A DNA stretch of 64,000 nucleotides from Rhodocollybia butyracea (GCA_015501585.1 JADNRY010000002.1:558001-622000); one strand, 5' to 3'. Positions 42,066 through 54,680 are shown, counted from the first letter of the stretch. Notes: generated from the sequence alone by a model not told the origin. Numbers and translations: made by a program.

Positions 42066-42786
42066 TTAATCATCCAACAAAGGCAGTTTGTCACCAGCGA
42101 CTGCTTGTCCGATTGCAACCTTCTTGAATAACTGATACGCGCGCTCCAAGTCGTCGTTTATAATAACCAAGTCATGAACACCAGGCTCCTTCGCATACTC
42201 TATTTCCTTAAGCGCAGTGGTCAACCTTTTCTGTACAGAGGCATCTGTCTCGGTTCCGCGTTGCTGCAGTCTGTCTCGCAATGCAGTCAAGCTGGGAGGA
42301 GATATAAAGCAGTAGACGGGATTGAGACTTGTCTCTTTGATCTGACGAACTCCCTGGACAAAACGTAGGTAAAATAAATTAAAACACAACTGCTCAACAC
42401 ATACCTGAGCCTCTATATCGAGAATACAACGTTTTCCTTTCTGCTGCACTTCTCTTACTGTCTGGAAACTAGTCCCGTAAAAGTTGCCCGAAAATTCGGC
42501 GGTCTCGATGAAGGCCCCTTGTTCTTTCAGTCCAAGGAAATTTTCTCGCGTGACAAAGTGATAGTGTTTTCCATCTTCCTCTCCTTGTCTTGGAGTACGG
42601 GTTGTGTCTATGCTTGGCCTCGATATCAGCGGAAGACGGAAGCCAGGAAGTACAGTTTCGTACGCGAGACGCTAAAGCCAAATTTCTCTGGAAACTCTGC
42701 AAAAAGACGTTGGAGAAGCGTGCTTTTTCCAACTCCAGAGGGCCAGAAAGAACCAGAGGACGCAGAAAATCTGGAAGTGGGGGCAT
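42066..42786 (-). CDS. GUK1: Guanylate kinase (apparent 1-nt deletion in the P-loop)
   Basis: Cytosolic GMP kinase (ATP + GMP to ADP + GDP). Three exons: 42664-42786, 42405-42607, 42066-42353, about 204 aa if the frame is intact. The protein starts MPPLPDFLRPLVLSGP. The expected P-loop, SGVGKSTLLQRLF, is present but one frame away: a base is missing at the Gly-Pro-Ser codons (about 42735-42740). From there all downstream blocks agree, for example SVSHTTRTPR, the GMP-binding EFSGNFYGTS, ILDIEAQGVRQI and YCFISPPS. A real allele with this deletion would lack nearly the whole enzyme. Because the gene is essential in yeast and the rest is perfectly conserved, a consensus error is likely. The stop lies 170 bp upstream of the ABCC start codon in the direction of transcription. 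Confidence 0.85.
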
Positions 42787-43009
42787 AAGGACTGGCGCTA
42801 GTAATAGTAGTACGCGGGAAATTCTGTCACATGGCTGATTGTCGTACTAACTACTTCCCCTTTCTTTGCTTTCACCACACCAGTCCTTTGTCGTCCTCGG
42901 CTTCCACCTGCAGTTCTGGCCAACTCGCTCCTGGGACACTGCCTACAGCGCCTGTAATTTTTCCGTTCAGGCTTTCTTTCCGTACATCCACGACTTTCAC
43001 GACTTAATC
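42787..43009. promoter_or_regulatory. 223-bp divergent promoter GUK1 / YANK kinase
   Basis: The start codons of two divergent genes are 223 bp apart. C/T-rich tracts are seen on the plus strand before the kinase start. No TATA box is evident. Confidence 0.45.
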
Positions 43010-44835
43010 ATGGGCGCAGCCTGCTGCAGACCAACAGTGAGCGTCTGTTTTTCTTTGTCGGCGTTTTACGCTTACGTCCTCCTAGCCAGTCGACTTTGAC
43101 GGCGAAGTCAGCTTATTCCATTTTGTGCTACTAAGATGTGTTGGCAAGGGAGCATTTGGGAAGGTGGGTACTACGGGATCAGTGTGATATTTATATCTTC
43201 AATCTGAATCCACCTAGGTCCGTGTGGTTCAACACAAGCAAACGCGCGACCTCTATGCTCTCAAGTACATCAACAAGACGAAATGTGTAAAGATGAAAGC
43301 AGTACCCAATGTTATCCAGGAGCGGCGGCTGCTCGAAGAGGTTGGAAGCCTTTCTCCTCGCTGGAAATCCAGTATTCATTCTTCTCCTAGGTCGATCATC
43401 CATTCATCGTCAACTTGCGATATGCTTTCCAAGACGATGAAAACTGCTTCTTTGTCCTGGATCTTATGCTTGGCGGCGACCTTCGCTGTAAGTGCAGCGC
43501 TGACCCTCACCAGCCCCCCTCTCAATCGCTGTTATGTTACAGTCCATCTCGAACGCCTAGGATCATTGCCCGAAGATGTCGTAAAATTCTATGTAGCCCA
43601 GCTGTCATCTGCTGTAGAATTTCTGCACCAGAGCGGTATCATGCATCGGCGAGTGCGCTACCCTGCATACATTACCTATTCCTGACATTCGTTTCATCCG
43701 CTCTTAGGGATATCAAACCAGACAACATATTACTGGATGAACGGGGCAACGCTCACTTGACAGACTTCAACATCGCTGTCCATTTCAGCGAACGGAAGCT
43801 CACCGGTGTCGCAGGATCAATGGCATACATGGCACCAGAGTGAGTGACAAAGCTTTTTTATTTCCTACCCGCGTACATCAATGATTTTCCTCCTTGCCAA
43901 CCAATTACTTTCTTCAAAACGACTTTGTATTGACTTTGAGATTGCCGGAATCAAACAGGATCCTAACCAAACGAGGATACACGTGTCACATCGACTGGTG
44001 GTCATTAGGTGTCTGTGCTTACGAGCTTATCTTTAGTCGCAGGCCTTTCCGGGGTCGGACGAATTCAGACCTCACTTACAGCATATCCAAGGACCCGCTA
44101 AAGTGGCCGGAGGATGCAGAGAAAAAGTGTACTCGTGCCGGTATGCTGGTGATCAAAGGAGTATGTTTTCCGAGTTCACGCGGAACACCTGTCTGATCGG
44201 GATGGCCGTGTGTAGTTATTGGACAGGGACCCCTCAAGACGTTTCGGGTGCAAGCCAGACGGCGAAGGGTACCAGGAACTACGTCGACACCCATGGTTCA
44301 AGTCAATCGACTGGGATACGCTCGAGACGAAGCAACAAGTGTCTCCCTTCATTCCGGACGTACGTCAATTTTTGAGGCCTTTTAGACCGTTGCTGACTGA
44401 AAAAAATTCCAGCCCAAAAAAGCAAACTTCGACGCGTCACACGAGTTGGAAGAACTTTTGTTGGAAGACAATCCGCTCAAAGCAAAACAACGGAAAGCAA
44501 ACCAAGACAACCTCTCTGCGGAGATGCGTCAAATGGAGGAACAGTGTGTTTCTAATTTTAATCGGGTTTGAACCCCTTGAACATTGTTGGCTATTTATAG
44601 GTTTACATCATATGATTTCAAGAAGATGCAGAGGCGGTCGTATTACCCACACAACCAGCAGCTGATCTCGACAGCAACAGCCACTTCTTCAGGACTGGCG
44701 TCATCTCGCCCCGAAACCCCTGCGAATGACCTTCGGCCAGAGCATGGAGTTACGATAAATGGAGAGTCGATGGAGCTGCAAGGTCCCGAAGTAGAAGAAA
44801 TGAACAAGGAGATCACGGAGAAGGAATATCGGTGA
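43010..44835 (+). CDS. STK32/YANK-type AGC Ser/Thr protein kinase
   Basis: Ten exons: 43010-43036, 43086-43163, 43218-43340, 43391-43487, 43543-43648, 43708-43839, 43959-44160, 44216-44359, 44413-44543, 44601-44835, about 424 aa. The N-terminus MGAACC is a candidate for N-myristoylation (Gly2) plus palmitoylation, suggesting membrane attachment. Kinase motifs: glycine loop VGKGAFGKV, catalytic Lys in YALKYINK, HRDIKPDN, and DFN in place of DFG (LTDFNIA), a known feature of the YANK group. The APE-like motif is split by an intron (YMAPE|I). The C-terminal extension after FKSIDW resembles AGC tails (YDFKKMQRR). Intron 5 (43649-43707) needs a GC donor (CG|GCGAGT). Substrate unknown. Confidence 0.85.
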
Positions 44836-46215
44836 CATTCAGTTTTGTCAGTGTGTATTGGATTGTTTCGCAATTATCTGGGGTACTAATTGTGTGATTC
44901 CATAGTCCTATGCACGACCATGACCGTTCATGTTTTCTCTCAGTTCCTCTTGCGTTCTTCTGTTATCTTTGCGCATCTACATTGCCCTCCATCTATCTGT
45001 GCATACATGCCCTCATACTCATGCTTCATTATCTACTTGACTGTTTTACTCCCGATTTCACTTGTTTTGTTGAATTATTTCACTTTATAGCCCGCCTTCG
45101 TCGTTTGTTTCGGATTCCAATCTTCCACACCTATATTCCCTCTGGCCTCCTATCTCGTTGCATCCTCTATCCCAGTACATTCATACCCCATCACGCCACT
45201 TGGTTCTCTTAGTAGACCAGCCCCCTCTCTCTTCCAAAATTTACTCAGTCCCTTGGTTATCAGTTATACGTCTAGTTTTAATTTCGTCGTAATTTGCTTT
45301 CGTGTTTTTACTTTGTTGTTGTGTAAGTTAGTTTCGTGAATGTTGTGGATTTGAGTAGACTGAGTGAGTATGCATTGCCGTCGTTTCTGCGTGCATTTTT
45401 CTGATGTGTTCTTGTTCCAGTTATGTCTCCTGAATTCCCCCTTGTTTGGGGGATATATTTTTGGACCTTACACAGTTGGTCGCCAGTTGGTACACAGTTA
45501 TTAGCTCCTTTTGTGATTGTCCATATTCGGTTACGCCGCTCCGCCTTTGGGAGACAATAAATCCAACTTGGTTTTAGTTTGATTGAAAGCATTTATTCTC
45601 TAGGGTTTTGACTCTTGATCACTGATACTTCAAACTGGTCCGCTCGGATGCAGATTACATTCATACTCATGGATCCTTTAGACTGATTCCAGGTACCTGT
45701 TTTAAATGAGGACCTCTTACCAGTACTAACGGAGACCTGAGAAGGCCTACCACTGAGTTATTTGCGAACGAGGCTGTATTTTACCACTCGCAGTAGGTGG
45801 TGGGCTGTTTGAGAAGTCACTTTGGGGATATTTCTAACTAGCAGAGGAATCTTTGGCTACTATCCCAGAGTGGCTTAGGCGAGTAAAGGACACACACTCG
45901 TGCGTTGGAACGATGGCAGATTGACTTAATTTTTGTTGGAGGAGTCTTCAGTCATGGAGAGTACCTTCCAGTGGATTGTAGGTGCTATGACGGAGATAGA
46001 GAGGAAGAGAGTCGAGCAGCAATACTTAAGTGACGCGGGAGTTGTAATCCGTTTCTGTCAGTGGTGGGGGACAGAAAAGGAGATGCAAGACAGGAATTAG
46101 CGTGTACACACTCGAAGAACCCAACAAGTGCTCCCTCTTTCAAGGTTGAGACATATGCACGTGGCTCGGCTAGTTAGTTTTTTTTCTCGCTCTATCGATT
46201 ACTTTCTACTCTACG
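44836..46215. other. 1.4-kb gene-free, T-rich stretch
   Basis: Unusually long gap for this gene-dense region. The first 500 bp on the plus strand are T/C-rich and may be a 3' UTR. No open frame with conserved features, tRNA-like fold or terminal repeats was recognised on either strand. An unannotated non-coding RNA is possible but not supported. Confidence 0.4.
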
Positions 46216-47269
46216 ATGTCGCACGAATCACAAGTCAAGCACTGGCATGTCACTTATAATCATATTCATAAAATTATCCAAAAATGTACCCCGCGGATTG
46301 CTGCAGAGTTCAATCCTGATTTGATGGTGGCCATCGGTGGAGGGTCGGTTCTGCTTTTATACTCGCTTGGCTGCCTACTGAGGCTCACTGGTAATTTAGG
46401 GGTTTCTTTCCAGCCCGCGTGATGGTACGCGTTCCAGGCTTATTTAGAGTGAATAAACTATAACTTTAGATCAGAGAACCTTTTTGCGGGAAACAGGCCG
46501 CAACAAAACTCTCCAAATACAAGCGATTGGGCTCTCTCTTTACGAGCCTATCGACGGAGTTTCGGAGCAGAAAATTGGAGAACAAGTCGTTCGGACGCAG
46601 TGGCTGTAAATCCCCTCGACACCGATGCCGGGCTCCAATGCTAATGGATATTTTATGTAGAGGTACAGAAGCTGGAAAAATGCTTCTCGGCAAGAGCGTT
46701 CTCATCGTGGTCAGTGCTGTTGGTTTAATCTCATCGTTGATTCAAATTTCCGCAGGATGAAGTGGATGATACTCGCAAAACGCTTAGGTGAAGAAGTTAT
46801 CGTTTATGATGCGAGGTTTAAACCAAACGTTCTTCAAACAGCTACGCCCTCACCGAGTTGAAAAACGACATCGAGGCTGAACTTTTGACTCGTCCAGAAG
46901 CTGATCGAGAGGCGCTTCGTGCAGCGACCAGGTTTGGTATATTCGTCGTGCATAACAAGAATAAGCCCAAGTTGGCAGAGCTTCCAGAAGGAACGGCGTA
47001 CGAGGTTTTATTTTATTTGATTCACTCTGTGCTCAGTTGGTGTTATTCAGATATTACGCGGGGGAAGAAGTAGATGATGTCTGGTGCGTCAAGTCATTTT
47101 CGGTACTGCGTCGGTACTGACTTGGACACAGGCTTGATTATCCTTGGGAATCTACGTGAGTTTGCATTTATTTATTTTTTACTTCAATCGCTCAAGTACT
47201 CACCCCTCGCACAGAGATATCGAAGAACACGACAAGCTTGCAGCGAAGGATATTATACAAACCGAATAG
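46216..47269 (+). CDS. HPT1: Hypoxanthine/xanthine-guanine phosphoribosyltransferase (HPT1/XPT1-like)
   Basis: Purine salvage enzyme transferring the phosphoribosyl group of PRPP to hypoxanthine, xanthine or guanine. Nine exons: 46216-46343, 46400-46424 (25 nt), 46475-46605, 46661-46709, 46756-46787, 46842-46997, 47051-47083, 47132-47155 (24 nt), 47215-47269, about 210 aa, the normal length. Conserved blocks: HKIIQKC near the start, PDLMVAIGGGGFFPARVMRT, IQAIGLSLYE, the PRPP-binding loop VLIVDEVDDTRKTL, FGIFVVHNKNKPK and the C-terminal YPWEST. Several exons are 24-33 nt, so the gene cannot be found by open-frame search alone. Exon 6 ends at GTACGA (46998), which restores TAYYAGEE; the apparent later GT would break the frame. 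Confidence 0.9.
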
Positions 47270-47699
47270 CCGTTTTCCGACGGTCTTCTATCGAGTTCAT
47301 CGTGAGACGTCTTGCACACCTGGTGAGAATCAGGATGTTTTGTTTTCTGGCTAAAACTTGCTCATTTCTGTAGCGCGTGTCCGAGTTTTACCGTAGACCT
47401 AGAGATGTTGGGGCTGCGATTAACCCAATGTTTTAAGAGCTGAGAAGGCTGAACTACTTGAATTCTGTTTGCTATTCTACAGCTGAATGTTACGAGAATT
47501 TATTGACATGAAGAACACTTGGATAACCGAAGCACTGAGACATGGGAATATTTATCCTCACGGACAGCTTTGCCGAGATTAAAAGTTTCTTTTCCCCATC
47601 GCCACTGCGCGTAGCCAAAAGTACCGCCCGTTGGTGACTTGTGTGGTACTCTGAGGCGCGGTTGCCAGCGCGACTTTGTTACTCTTCCTCAACACTGCA
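47270..47699. other. Intergenic stretch HPT1 - mitoferrin
   Basis: 430 bp without a supported gene. It should contain the HPT1 3' UTR and the promoter of the carrier gene. Nothing distinctive was recognised. Confidence 0.4.
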
Positions 47700-48920
47700 A
47701 TGACACAAGAAGAGATCGACTACGAATCATTACCACCAAATGCTGGCCTCAGTGTGCGTTCCCTTATTTTCATTGCAGAGCCAGATCTCGAAAGTTGAAC
47801 CATCTCAAAGGTGAACATGTTGGCGGGTGCTCTGGTGAATATCTATGCTTCTGAAGTATTAAAAGACGGTTGACTTTTCCCCGCTTTCAGGCTGGAATAT
47901 CGGAGCATGCTGTCATGTATCCAGTGGACAGTATCAAAGTTGGTTACATTCAAAGAGACTCGGAAAAAAACCCACTGAGGCATTTTATAGACGCGAATGC
48001 AAGTTTTCGCTGCGTCTCCAGTGGCAGTATACAGCGGAGTTGGAAATGCTTTAACACGTATATCTTCAACGGAAGGCGTACGGGCTTTATGGAGAGGAGT
48101 CTGGTCTGTCGTTCTGGGAGCTGGGCCAGCACATGCAGTTCATTTCGGAACATTGGAAGCGGTAAAAGAACTTTTAGGAGGAAACGAAGCGGGCAATCAA
48201 TGGGTTGCCACTTGTGCGTTGTTTTTAACGCTGTTTTTTTTTCCACCCTACTTCTCTGATATGATGTCTGCCAGCTATTGCTGGAGCATCCGCTACAACT
48301 GCTGCGGACGCGCTAATGAATCCTTTCGATGGTAAAGGAAACAATATACTCTTCGCTTTGAAACTGACTGCCAAACTCTGTAGTGATCAAACAAAGAATG
48401 CAGGTCCACAAATCTGAATTTCGCTCCATCTTCACCTGTGCACGAACCGTTTATCAGGCGGAAGGACTCGGAGCTTTCTTCGTGTCATATCCCACGACCT
48501 TGGCCATATCAATACCATACAACGCCATCCAATACACCATTTACGAACACCTCAAGCGAGTGATTAACCCAACACACGAATATTCTCCTTCAACACACAT
48601 GATATCAGGCGCCGGTGCTGGAGCGGTGGCTGCTGCTGTGACCACACCATTGGATGTTGCAAAAACTATGTTGCAGACGAGAGGAACCTCGCATGATCCA
48701 GAAATCCGCAATGTCCGAGGCATGGCAGATGCATTCAGAATCATCTGGAATAGAGACGGACTGAGAGGGTTTGGCCGAGGATTATCACCTCGCGTCATGA
48801 CGAATATTCCGAGTAGCGCACTTTGCTGGTTATCGTATGAATTTTTCAGTGAGTGTCTCCATGTCTCCGCTACCAACAGTGCTGATTCGTTGAACAGAGG
48901 CCGCTATCCGTACCGACTAA
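47700..48920 (+). CDS. Mitochondrial carrier, mitoferrin-type (MRS3/MRS4-like)
   Basis: Inner-mitochondrial-membrane carrier, probably importing iron for heme and Fe-S synthesis. Seven exons: 47700-47753, 47811-47834 (24 nt), 47891-47938, 47991-48213, 48275-48331, 48384-48848, 48898-48920, about 297 aa. Three carrier repeats are visible through their P-x-[D/E] motifs: YPVDSIKTRMQ, NPFDVIKQRMQ and TPLDVAKTMLQTRG. LAGALAGISEHAVMYP and the GPAHAVHFGTLE block are typical of mitoferrins rather than other carriers. The short exon 2 (VNMLAGAL) is bounded by good splice sites. Substrate is inferred from family similarity. Confidence 0.88.
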
Positions 48921-49219
48921 AAAAACTGGATACATCGCTGGATAGATCATTGCTTTACGGATATCAACATGCCTATAGGGCGACTCTCATGGCATCTTTA
49001 ACTGATCTGCTTCATCTGTAGCTCAATTACATTATACTGACGTTCTACTGTAAATACATAGATCCTCGACAAGGAGGTCAATAATAGTCTTGCAACGCGC
49101 TATTACTTTTAGAATACATTTTCCCCGTTTGAATAAATACGGTGAAGGTTTTATAACTTCGATTACAAGACGGAGGAAGAGCGATCACGCGTTTCAATTC
49201 TTTCTGAACCAGAACCACC

Positions 49220-50614
49220 ATGGAGGCTCTTTTATTCAATGTGTGGATTCCAATTTATATCTACACAAGGCCTCTTGCTCACAAATATTCAGGTTGACAG
49301 TGGATTCCTAGAAGGCACAGTCCGAGGCTACAAAGCCGGTATCCTCACTCAGTCTCATTATAACAGTTTGATTCAGTGTGAAACTCTCGAAGGTATGACG
49401 AACGCCTTTTCTTGTCTTCACGACGCTATGCGCATTATCGCGAGCCACAGATGGACAATTTTCTTGCTCCTTTTGCATCTCATATCTGAAACTATTACTT
49501 AGACTTCCGCACTCAACTCTCTGCAACCGACTATGGCAACTTTCTTGCCAACGAGCCTCTCCCTATCTCGACTGCAACAATCACGGACAAGGCCACAGGA
49601 ATACTCGTCGACCAGTTCAAATACCTGAGGAATAATGCAGTGGAACCGTTGAGCAAATTTTTGGACTATATTACGTGCGTGCAATGGGCTTTTCTTCCAT
49701 CTACCAACCCTTACTTGCTTCTGGACACACAGATACGGCTACATGATTGACAATGTCATCCTGCTCATCACTGGAACCCTTCACGAGAGAGACACACATG
49801 AGCTCATCGAGCGGTGTCATCCTCTCGGTGTATTTGACTCGATGCCGGCTCTATGTGTAGCTTCCAATGTCGAGGAATTGTATCAGAGCGTGTTGGTTGA
49901 AACACCTCTCGGTGAGTTCATTCGTCTTTCTCATCTCTTTACACTGCCCGTGCTCACAACCTATTAGCTCCCTACTTTCGCTCCTGCCTCTCCGCCTCTG
50001 ACCTTGACGACCTCAACATCGAAATTATCCGAAACACAGTATACAAAGCATATCTCGAGGACTTCTACGCCTTTTGCTCCAATTCATCCTCCAACTCCAA
50101 CTCCTCCTACGCTACTCCTGGCCTCAACGCTGCCACAACTTCCGTGATGCAGCGCATCCTCGCTTTCGAAGCCGACCGCCGCACAGTCAACATCACCATA
50201 AACTCCTTCAACACCGAACTCTCAAAGGAGGAACGGGCCAAGTTATTTCCTTGCATTGGGAGGTTGTTCCCGGAAGGGAATAATCAACTTGCGAAAGCAG
50301 ACGAGATTGAGCAAGTTAGAGCGGTTTGTGAGAGTGTAGGGGAATATCGACAATTCTTCTCTGATTCTTCCAACGGTTCTGCTGGAGAAAACGCAGACGG
50401 TAGCGAACCCAACACTCTCTCCCACCTCGAATCGCACTTTTTCCAAACCGAAGTATACCTAAATAAACTCGCGTTTCTACAGCAATTTCAGTATGGAGTC
50501 TTTTATGCATATGTGAAATTGAAGGAACAGGAGATCAGGAATATTACATGGATTGCTGAATGTATTGCGCAGAATGCGAGAGAGAGGGTGGGCGAAATTG
50601 TACCGATTTTTTGA
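49220..50614 (+). CDS. VMA6: V-type ATPase V0 subunit d (VMA6)
   Basis: Peripheral subunit linking the V1 stalk to the proteolipid ring of the vacuolar proton pump. Five exons: 49220-49240, 49293-49392, 49503-49674, 49733-49911, 49968-50614, about 372 aa. Exon 1 encodes only MEALLFN and splices into [18 protein letters not shown], the hallmark N-terminus. Further blocks: [67 protein letters not shown] and the C-terminal [18 protein letters not shown] short Ser/Asn-rich insert ([10 protein letters not shown]) lies around residue 210. Every intron is GT-AG. Confidence 0.93.
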
Positions 50615-51182
50615 TGAGAAGCGATTCGGAGCTTAGCATTACAGAGCCTAGCTAGGTAGAAGAAGGGATTATGGTGGGATGTTCTTTCTTCACTGTAGAT
50701 TAATAGGGGCATTCAAAGTTGAGCATTATCCTTCATGTTCCATGCTGCAAACCAACTGCAAACTAGGGATAATTCTTTTCAGCAACACAAGCCAATATTT
50801 TTTATCCAAAGTCACATGTTTATGATTAGATCCCAAGAGCGCCTGTACCATTTCAAGCAGCACACTAATGAAACAAAATCCTGCTTGGCAGAAAGGTGTA
50901 CTGAAATTTTCTGATAAGATGAGATACTGTATAGTTTCGACTGAGTATCCAATATCAATATTAATGGGTCACTTTGGCCTGAAATAAACTGTTCACGTCA
51001 CGCACGGTGGGGAGCTCAAAGCCGCCCGGGCCTTTCCCAGAGAGAAGCTGAAAGAATGATGAGGAAACTTCCAAATCGGGAATGTGGCTCTGCTAAAAGT
51101 TTTCATTCGGCTCATACTTTTATACTTTTCACTTTTCAACCTGTCCCTATCTTTTTCTTTTTCCACGACTTTTCAAGAGTAA
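50615..51182. other. Intergenic stretch VMA6 - SSE1
   Basis: No supported gene on either strand. The downstream end carries the SSE1 promoter, including a possible heat-shock element and a pyrimidine-rich tract just before the start codon. Confidence 0.4.
51063..51072 (+). promoter_or_regulatory. Possible heat-shock element upstream of SSE1
   Basis: The inverted pair GGAAACTTCC (nGAAnnTTCn) lies about 110 bp before the SSE1 start codon, with further GAA units a few bases upstream at irregular spacing. SSE-type Hsp110 genes are commonly Hsf1 targets. One inverted pair is weak evidence. Confidence 0.3.
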
Positions 51183-53836
51183 ATGGCTGTTGTCGGCGTC
51201 GACTTTGGTACACTAGCGAGTAAAGTAAGTGTTCAAAGATTATAGATCGTTGGATTCTCCTGATTGATCTTTTTCTTTTCTTCTTCAGATTGGTGTAGCT
51301 AGACACAGAGGTATCGACATCATCACTAATGAAGTCTCTAATCGTGCTACACCGTGCGTTGTATTCCTTTCGTTTTTGCGCTTGTTCTGACGCGAAATAT
51401 CGCTAGATCTCTCGTTGCTTTTGGACTTAAACAACGAGCTATCGGCGAAGCAGCCAAGACGCAGGAAACTTCCAACTTCAAGAATACCATAGGATCTCTT
51501 AAGCGATTAGCTGGCCGGTCGCTCAATGACTCTGATGTCCAGAATATCGAAAAGAAGTTTATCAACGCAGCATTGGTGGATGTACAAGGTACCGTCGGAG
51601 TAGAGGTATGTTATCGATGACTTGAAAAATTCAATTTTCTCAACTTCTTTCCCAGGTCAATTATCTCGGCGAAAGACAATCATTTTCAGCAACACAGCTG
51701 GTTGCCATGTATCTTGGCAGACTGCGTGATACCGCGAGTGCAGAGCTCAAAACTGGCGTGTCGGATATCGTCATCGCCGTGCCTGGATGGTACACTGATG
51801 TCCAGCGACGAGCTATCCTCGACGCTGCCTCCATCGCTGGCCTCAACGTCCTCCGCCTGATCAACGACACGACTGCCTCCGCGCTCGGATACGGCATCAC
51901 AAAATCCGACCTCCCAGAAGCAGACAACCCCAAGAACGTCGCCTTTGTCGATGTGGGCCACTCCTCCATGTCCGTCTCCATCGTCGCCTTCTCAAAAGGC
52001 CAGCTAACAGTCAAATCCACTGCCTACGACCGTAATCTCGGCGGGCGTGACATTGACTTTGCACTCGTGAGACACTTTGCCGCCCAGTTCAAAGAAAAGT
52101 ACAAAATCGACGTCATCTCCAACCCCAAAGCCACCTTCCGCCTCGCCGCCGCCGCAGAAAAGCTCAAAAAGGTATTATCCGCCAACGCCGAGGCCCCCAT
52201 CAACGTCGAATCCATCATGAACGACGTCGACGCCTCCTCCAAACTCACACGAGACGAGCTCGAGGGCCTCATCACTGACGAGCTGTCCCGCATCACCGCA
52301 CCCATCGAACGTGCCATCGCAGACTCTGGGCTCACCCTAGACGAAATCGAGGCTGTCGAGCTCATCGGGGGCTCCTCCCGTATGCCAGCAGTCCGTGCGC
52401 GCATCGCAGCGTGCTTCCCCGGGAAAACCCTCTCCACAACGCTCAACCAGGAAGAGGCAGTCGCCCGCGGCGCCACCTTTTCCTGCGCAATGCTCTCCCC
52501 CGTCTTCCGTGTCCGCGACTTTGCCGTCTCCGACATCTCCCACTACCCCATCAAGGTCCAATGGGCCCCGACGCCCACTGATCCCGAGGAAGACACCGAG
52601 CTCGTGGTGTTTGGCCAGGGAAACCCCATCCCTTCCACCAAGATCCTGAGCTTCTACCGCAAAGAGCCATTTGACATCGAGGCTGTCTATGCGCAGCCTG
52701 AGGGTCTTCCTGGGTCTATCCCGCCGTGGATAGCCAAGTTCACTGCCAAGGAGATTCCGCAGGTTGGCGTGGAGGCTCCTGGGGACCTTATCCAGGTCAG
52801 GCTCAAGACACGGTTGAATGCGAATGGGGTGATGAGTTTTGAGGGTGCGTATGTCGAGACGAGAGAGGAGAAGGAGGAGCCTCCTGCGCCTGCGCCCATG
52901 GAGGGTGTCGAGGGCGTTGGTGCTGACGGAGCTGCACCCCCTCCTCCTCCTAAAAAGAAGAAGGTCATCAAGCATGATGTGAAATTCGTCGCTGGCAACT
53001 CGTCATTGGACAAGAGTGTTATTGAGACGTTGAAGGAGCAGGAGAACTCGATGTGGGAGAATGATAAACTCGTCAAAGATACTGAGGTTGGTTGTTTTGC
53101 TTTTGTTATAAGAACTGGTATTGATTAACGCATAGGACCGTAAAAATGCTCTTGAGGAATACATCTACGACACTCGTTCCAAAGTACGCCCTCTCCTTCC
53201 CCTTTTTTTCCCTTAAAAACCAACTAACATTGTTGCCTATCTCTTCCACAGCTCGACGACCGCTACGCCGCCTTCGTCCAGCCCTCCGAAAAAGAAGCCC
53301 TCCTCTCCCTCCTCTCCGTACACGAAGACTGGCTATACACAGAAGAAGGCGAGGACGCCACCAAATCCGCCTACGTCACCCGCATCGACGCCTGCAAGGC
53401 CCTCGGCGACCCCATCGCCTTCCGCTGGCGCGAATCCGAGGACCGCCAGCGCGCCATCGCCTCTCTCCGCGAGACGCTCAATACCTACATGGCGCAGGCC
53501 ACCTCCCCCGACGAAAAGTACGCGCACATCGACGAGAAGGACAAGCAGAGCGTCGTCGAGAAGGTCGCCGTGACGGAGAAGTGGCTCGAGGACATGAGCG
53601 TGAAGCAGCTCGAGCGCGAGAAGTGGAAGGACCCCGTGCTGACAACGGGGGAGATCAGCAAGAGGCGGGACGAGGTGATTTACTTTGCGACGCCCGTTTT
53701 GAACAAGCCGAAGCCGAAGCCGCCGGTTATACCCACGCCGACTGGGTCGGGGACGCAGACGCCAAATCCGGAGGCCGAGACGAAGAAGAAGAAGGAGGAG
53801 GAGGCGCCTGGGCCTAGTGAGATGGATATCGATTAG
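51183..53836 (+). CDS. SSE1: Hsp110 / SSE1-type nucleotide exchange factor of Hsp70
   Basis: Cytosolic Hsp110 chaperone and nucleotide exchange factor for Ssa-type Hsp70. Six exons: 51183-51224, 51289-51353, 51407-51605, 51656-53086, 53136-53183, 53252-53836, about 789 aa. The actin-like ATPase domain starts VVGVDFGTLASKIGVARHRG and contains VPGWYTDVQRRAILDAA, FVDVGHSSMSVS and ELIGGSSRMPAVR. The substrate-binding-like beta domain (around FRVRDFAVSDISHYPIKVQW) is followed by an acidic/Pro-rich insert with a run of Pro and Lys, then the helical C-terminal region ending EMDID. VGVDFGTL and the long C-terminus separate it from canonical Hsp70. The last exon is markedly GC-rich. Confidence 0.95.
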
Positions 53837-54089
53837 GTGGAGGTGGACACTGGGAGATTAGAATGATTTTGATAGTAATGCGTTTTCTCTACGTCGACTA
53901 CAGTATTTAGATTTCCTCTTTTCTGTTTTTTTTACCCCCTACTTACGCGCGTACCCTTCGTACTACTACCTACAAAGCTTGCATACCTATCATATTCTAG
54001 TGAACACCGAGAAAAAATATGTATTGGAACGTAGAATTAATGTTTTTGGTGTTCGATAGAGCGGCTCGCTTTAATCTCGTTCCCAGATG

Positions 54090-54680
54090 TACTATATGGT
54101 ATAGGGTAATCGGCCACTTAAGGGTATTTTAAGTATGCCTCGATGTGCGAAGGCCTTCATAGTCTAAGTAAATTCTCAAACGACGGGGCCAAGTCTTGTG
54201 GACATTTTGAGCACTTGATAACGGCTGTATTCCCCTTTTTGATTGATCCACGGGCTGTTTCCGGCGGAAGGTCCAAATTTAGGAATAGTAGGGAACTCGG
54301 CCACCTGATCCAGAACGAGGGAACGAGAACCATTCAACGTAAAATTTACAGCTCATGACATTCGTAGCATTGAGAAATGGAAATGAAACAAACCTCAGGT
54401 TAGTGAGGGCACTTTTCATCCCAGGACACCAAACCTTTTGAATCGCATCGGTAGCACAGCCACCAAATAAGGAAATAGCCGAAATCTCCGATTTTCGCCA
54501 GAAGATTAGTGGATGCCGTCACTCACGAGTGTCTGGGCACGCAACAATTCTCAGAGCAAAGCTCTGGAAGTATTATATGTTTTAAGACTCTTTTGAGAGT
54601 CCTACCGATATACTTCCAAGCTCTGTTCACTGAATGGCCGACTAGTGGGGGGTGGCCGACTACCCTATACCCTATAGTAT
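54090..54680. mobile_element. MITE with 28-bp imperfect terminal inverted repeats
   Basis: The 28-bp ends at 54090-54117 and 54653-54680 are inverted copies differing at two positions and begin/end in TA, consistent with a TA target duplication. The 591-bp element has no coding capacity. Near its right part are hairpins: GACTCTTTTGAGAGTC, and a longer imperfect inverted repeat around GGAAGTAT / ATACTTCC. This fits a Tc1/mariner-type MITE. Confidence 0.65.

Noticed and set aside
44890..45212. Hydrophobic plus-strand frames after the YANK kinase gene
   Set aside because: T/C-rich sequence yields Leu/Phe/Ser frames by composition; no conserved motif or splice support.
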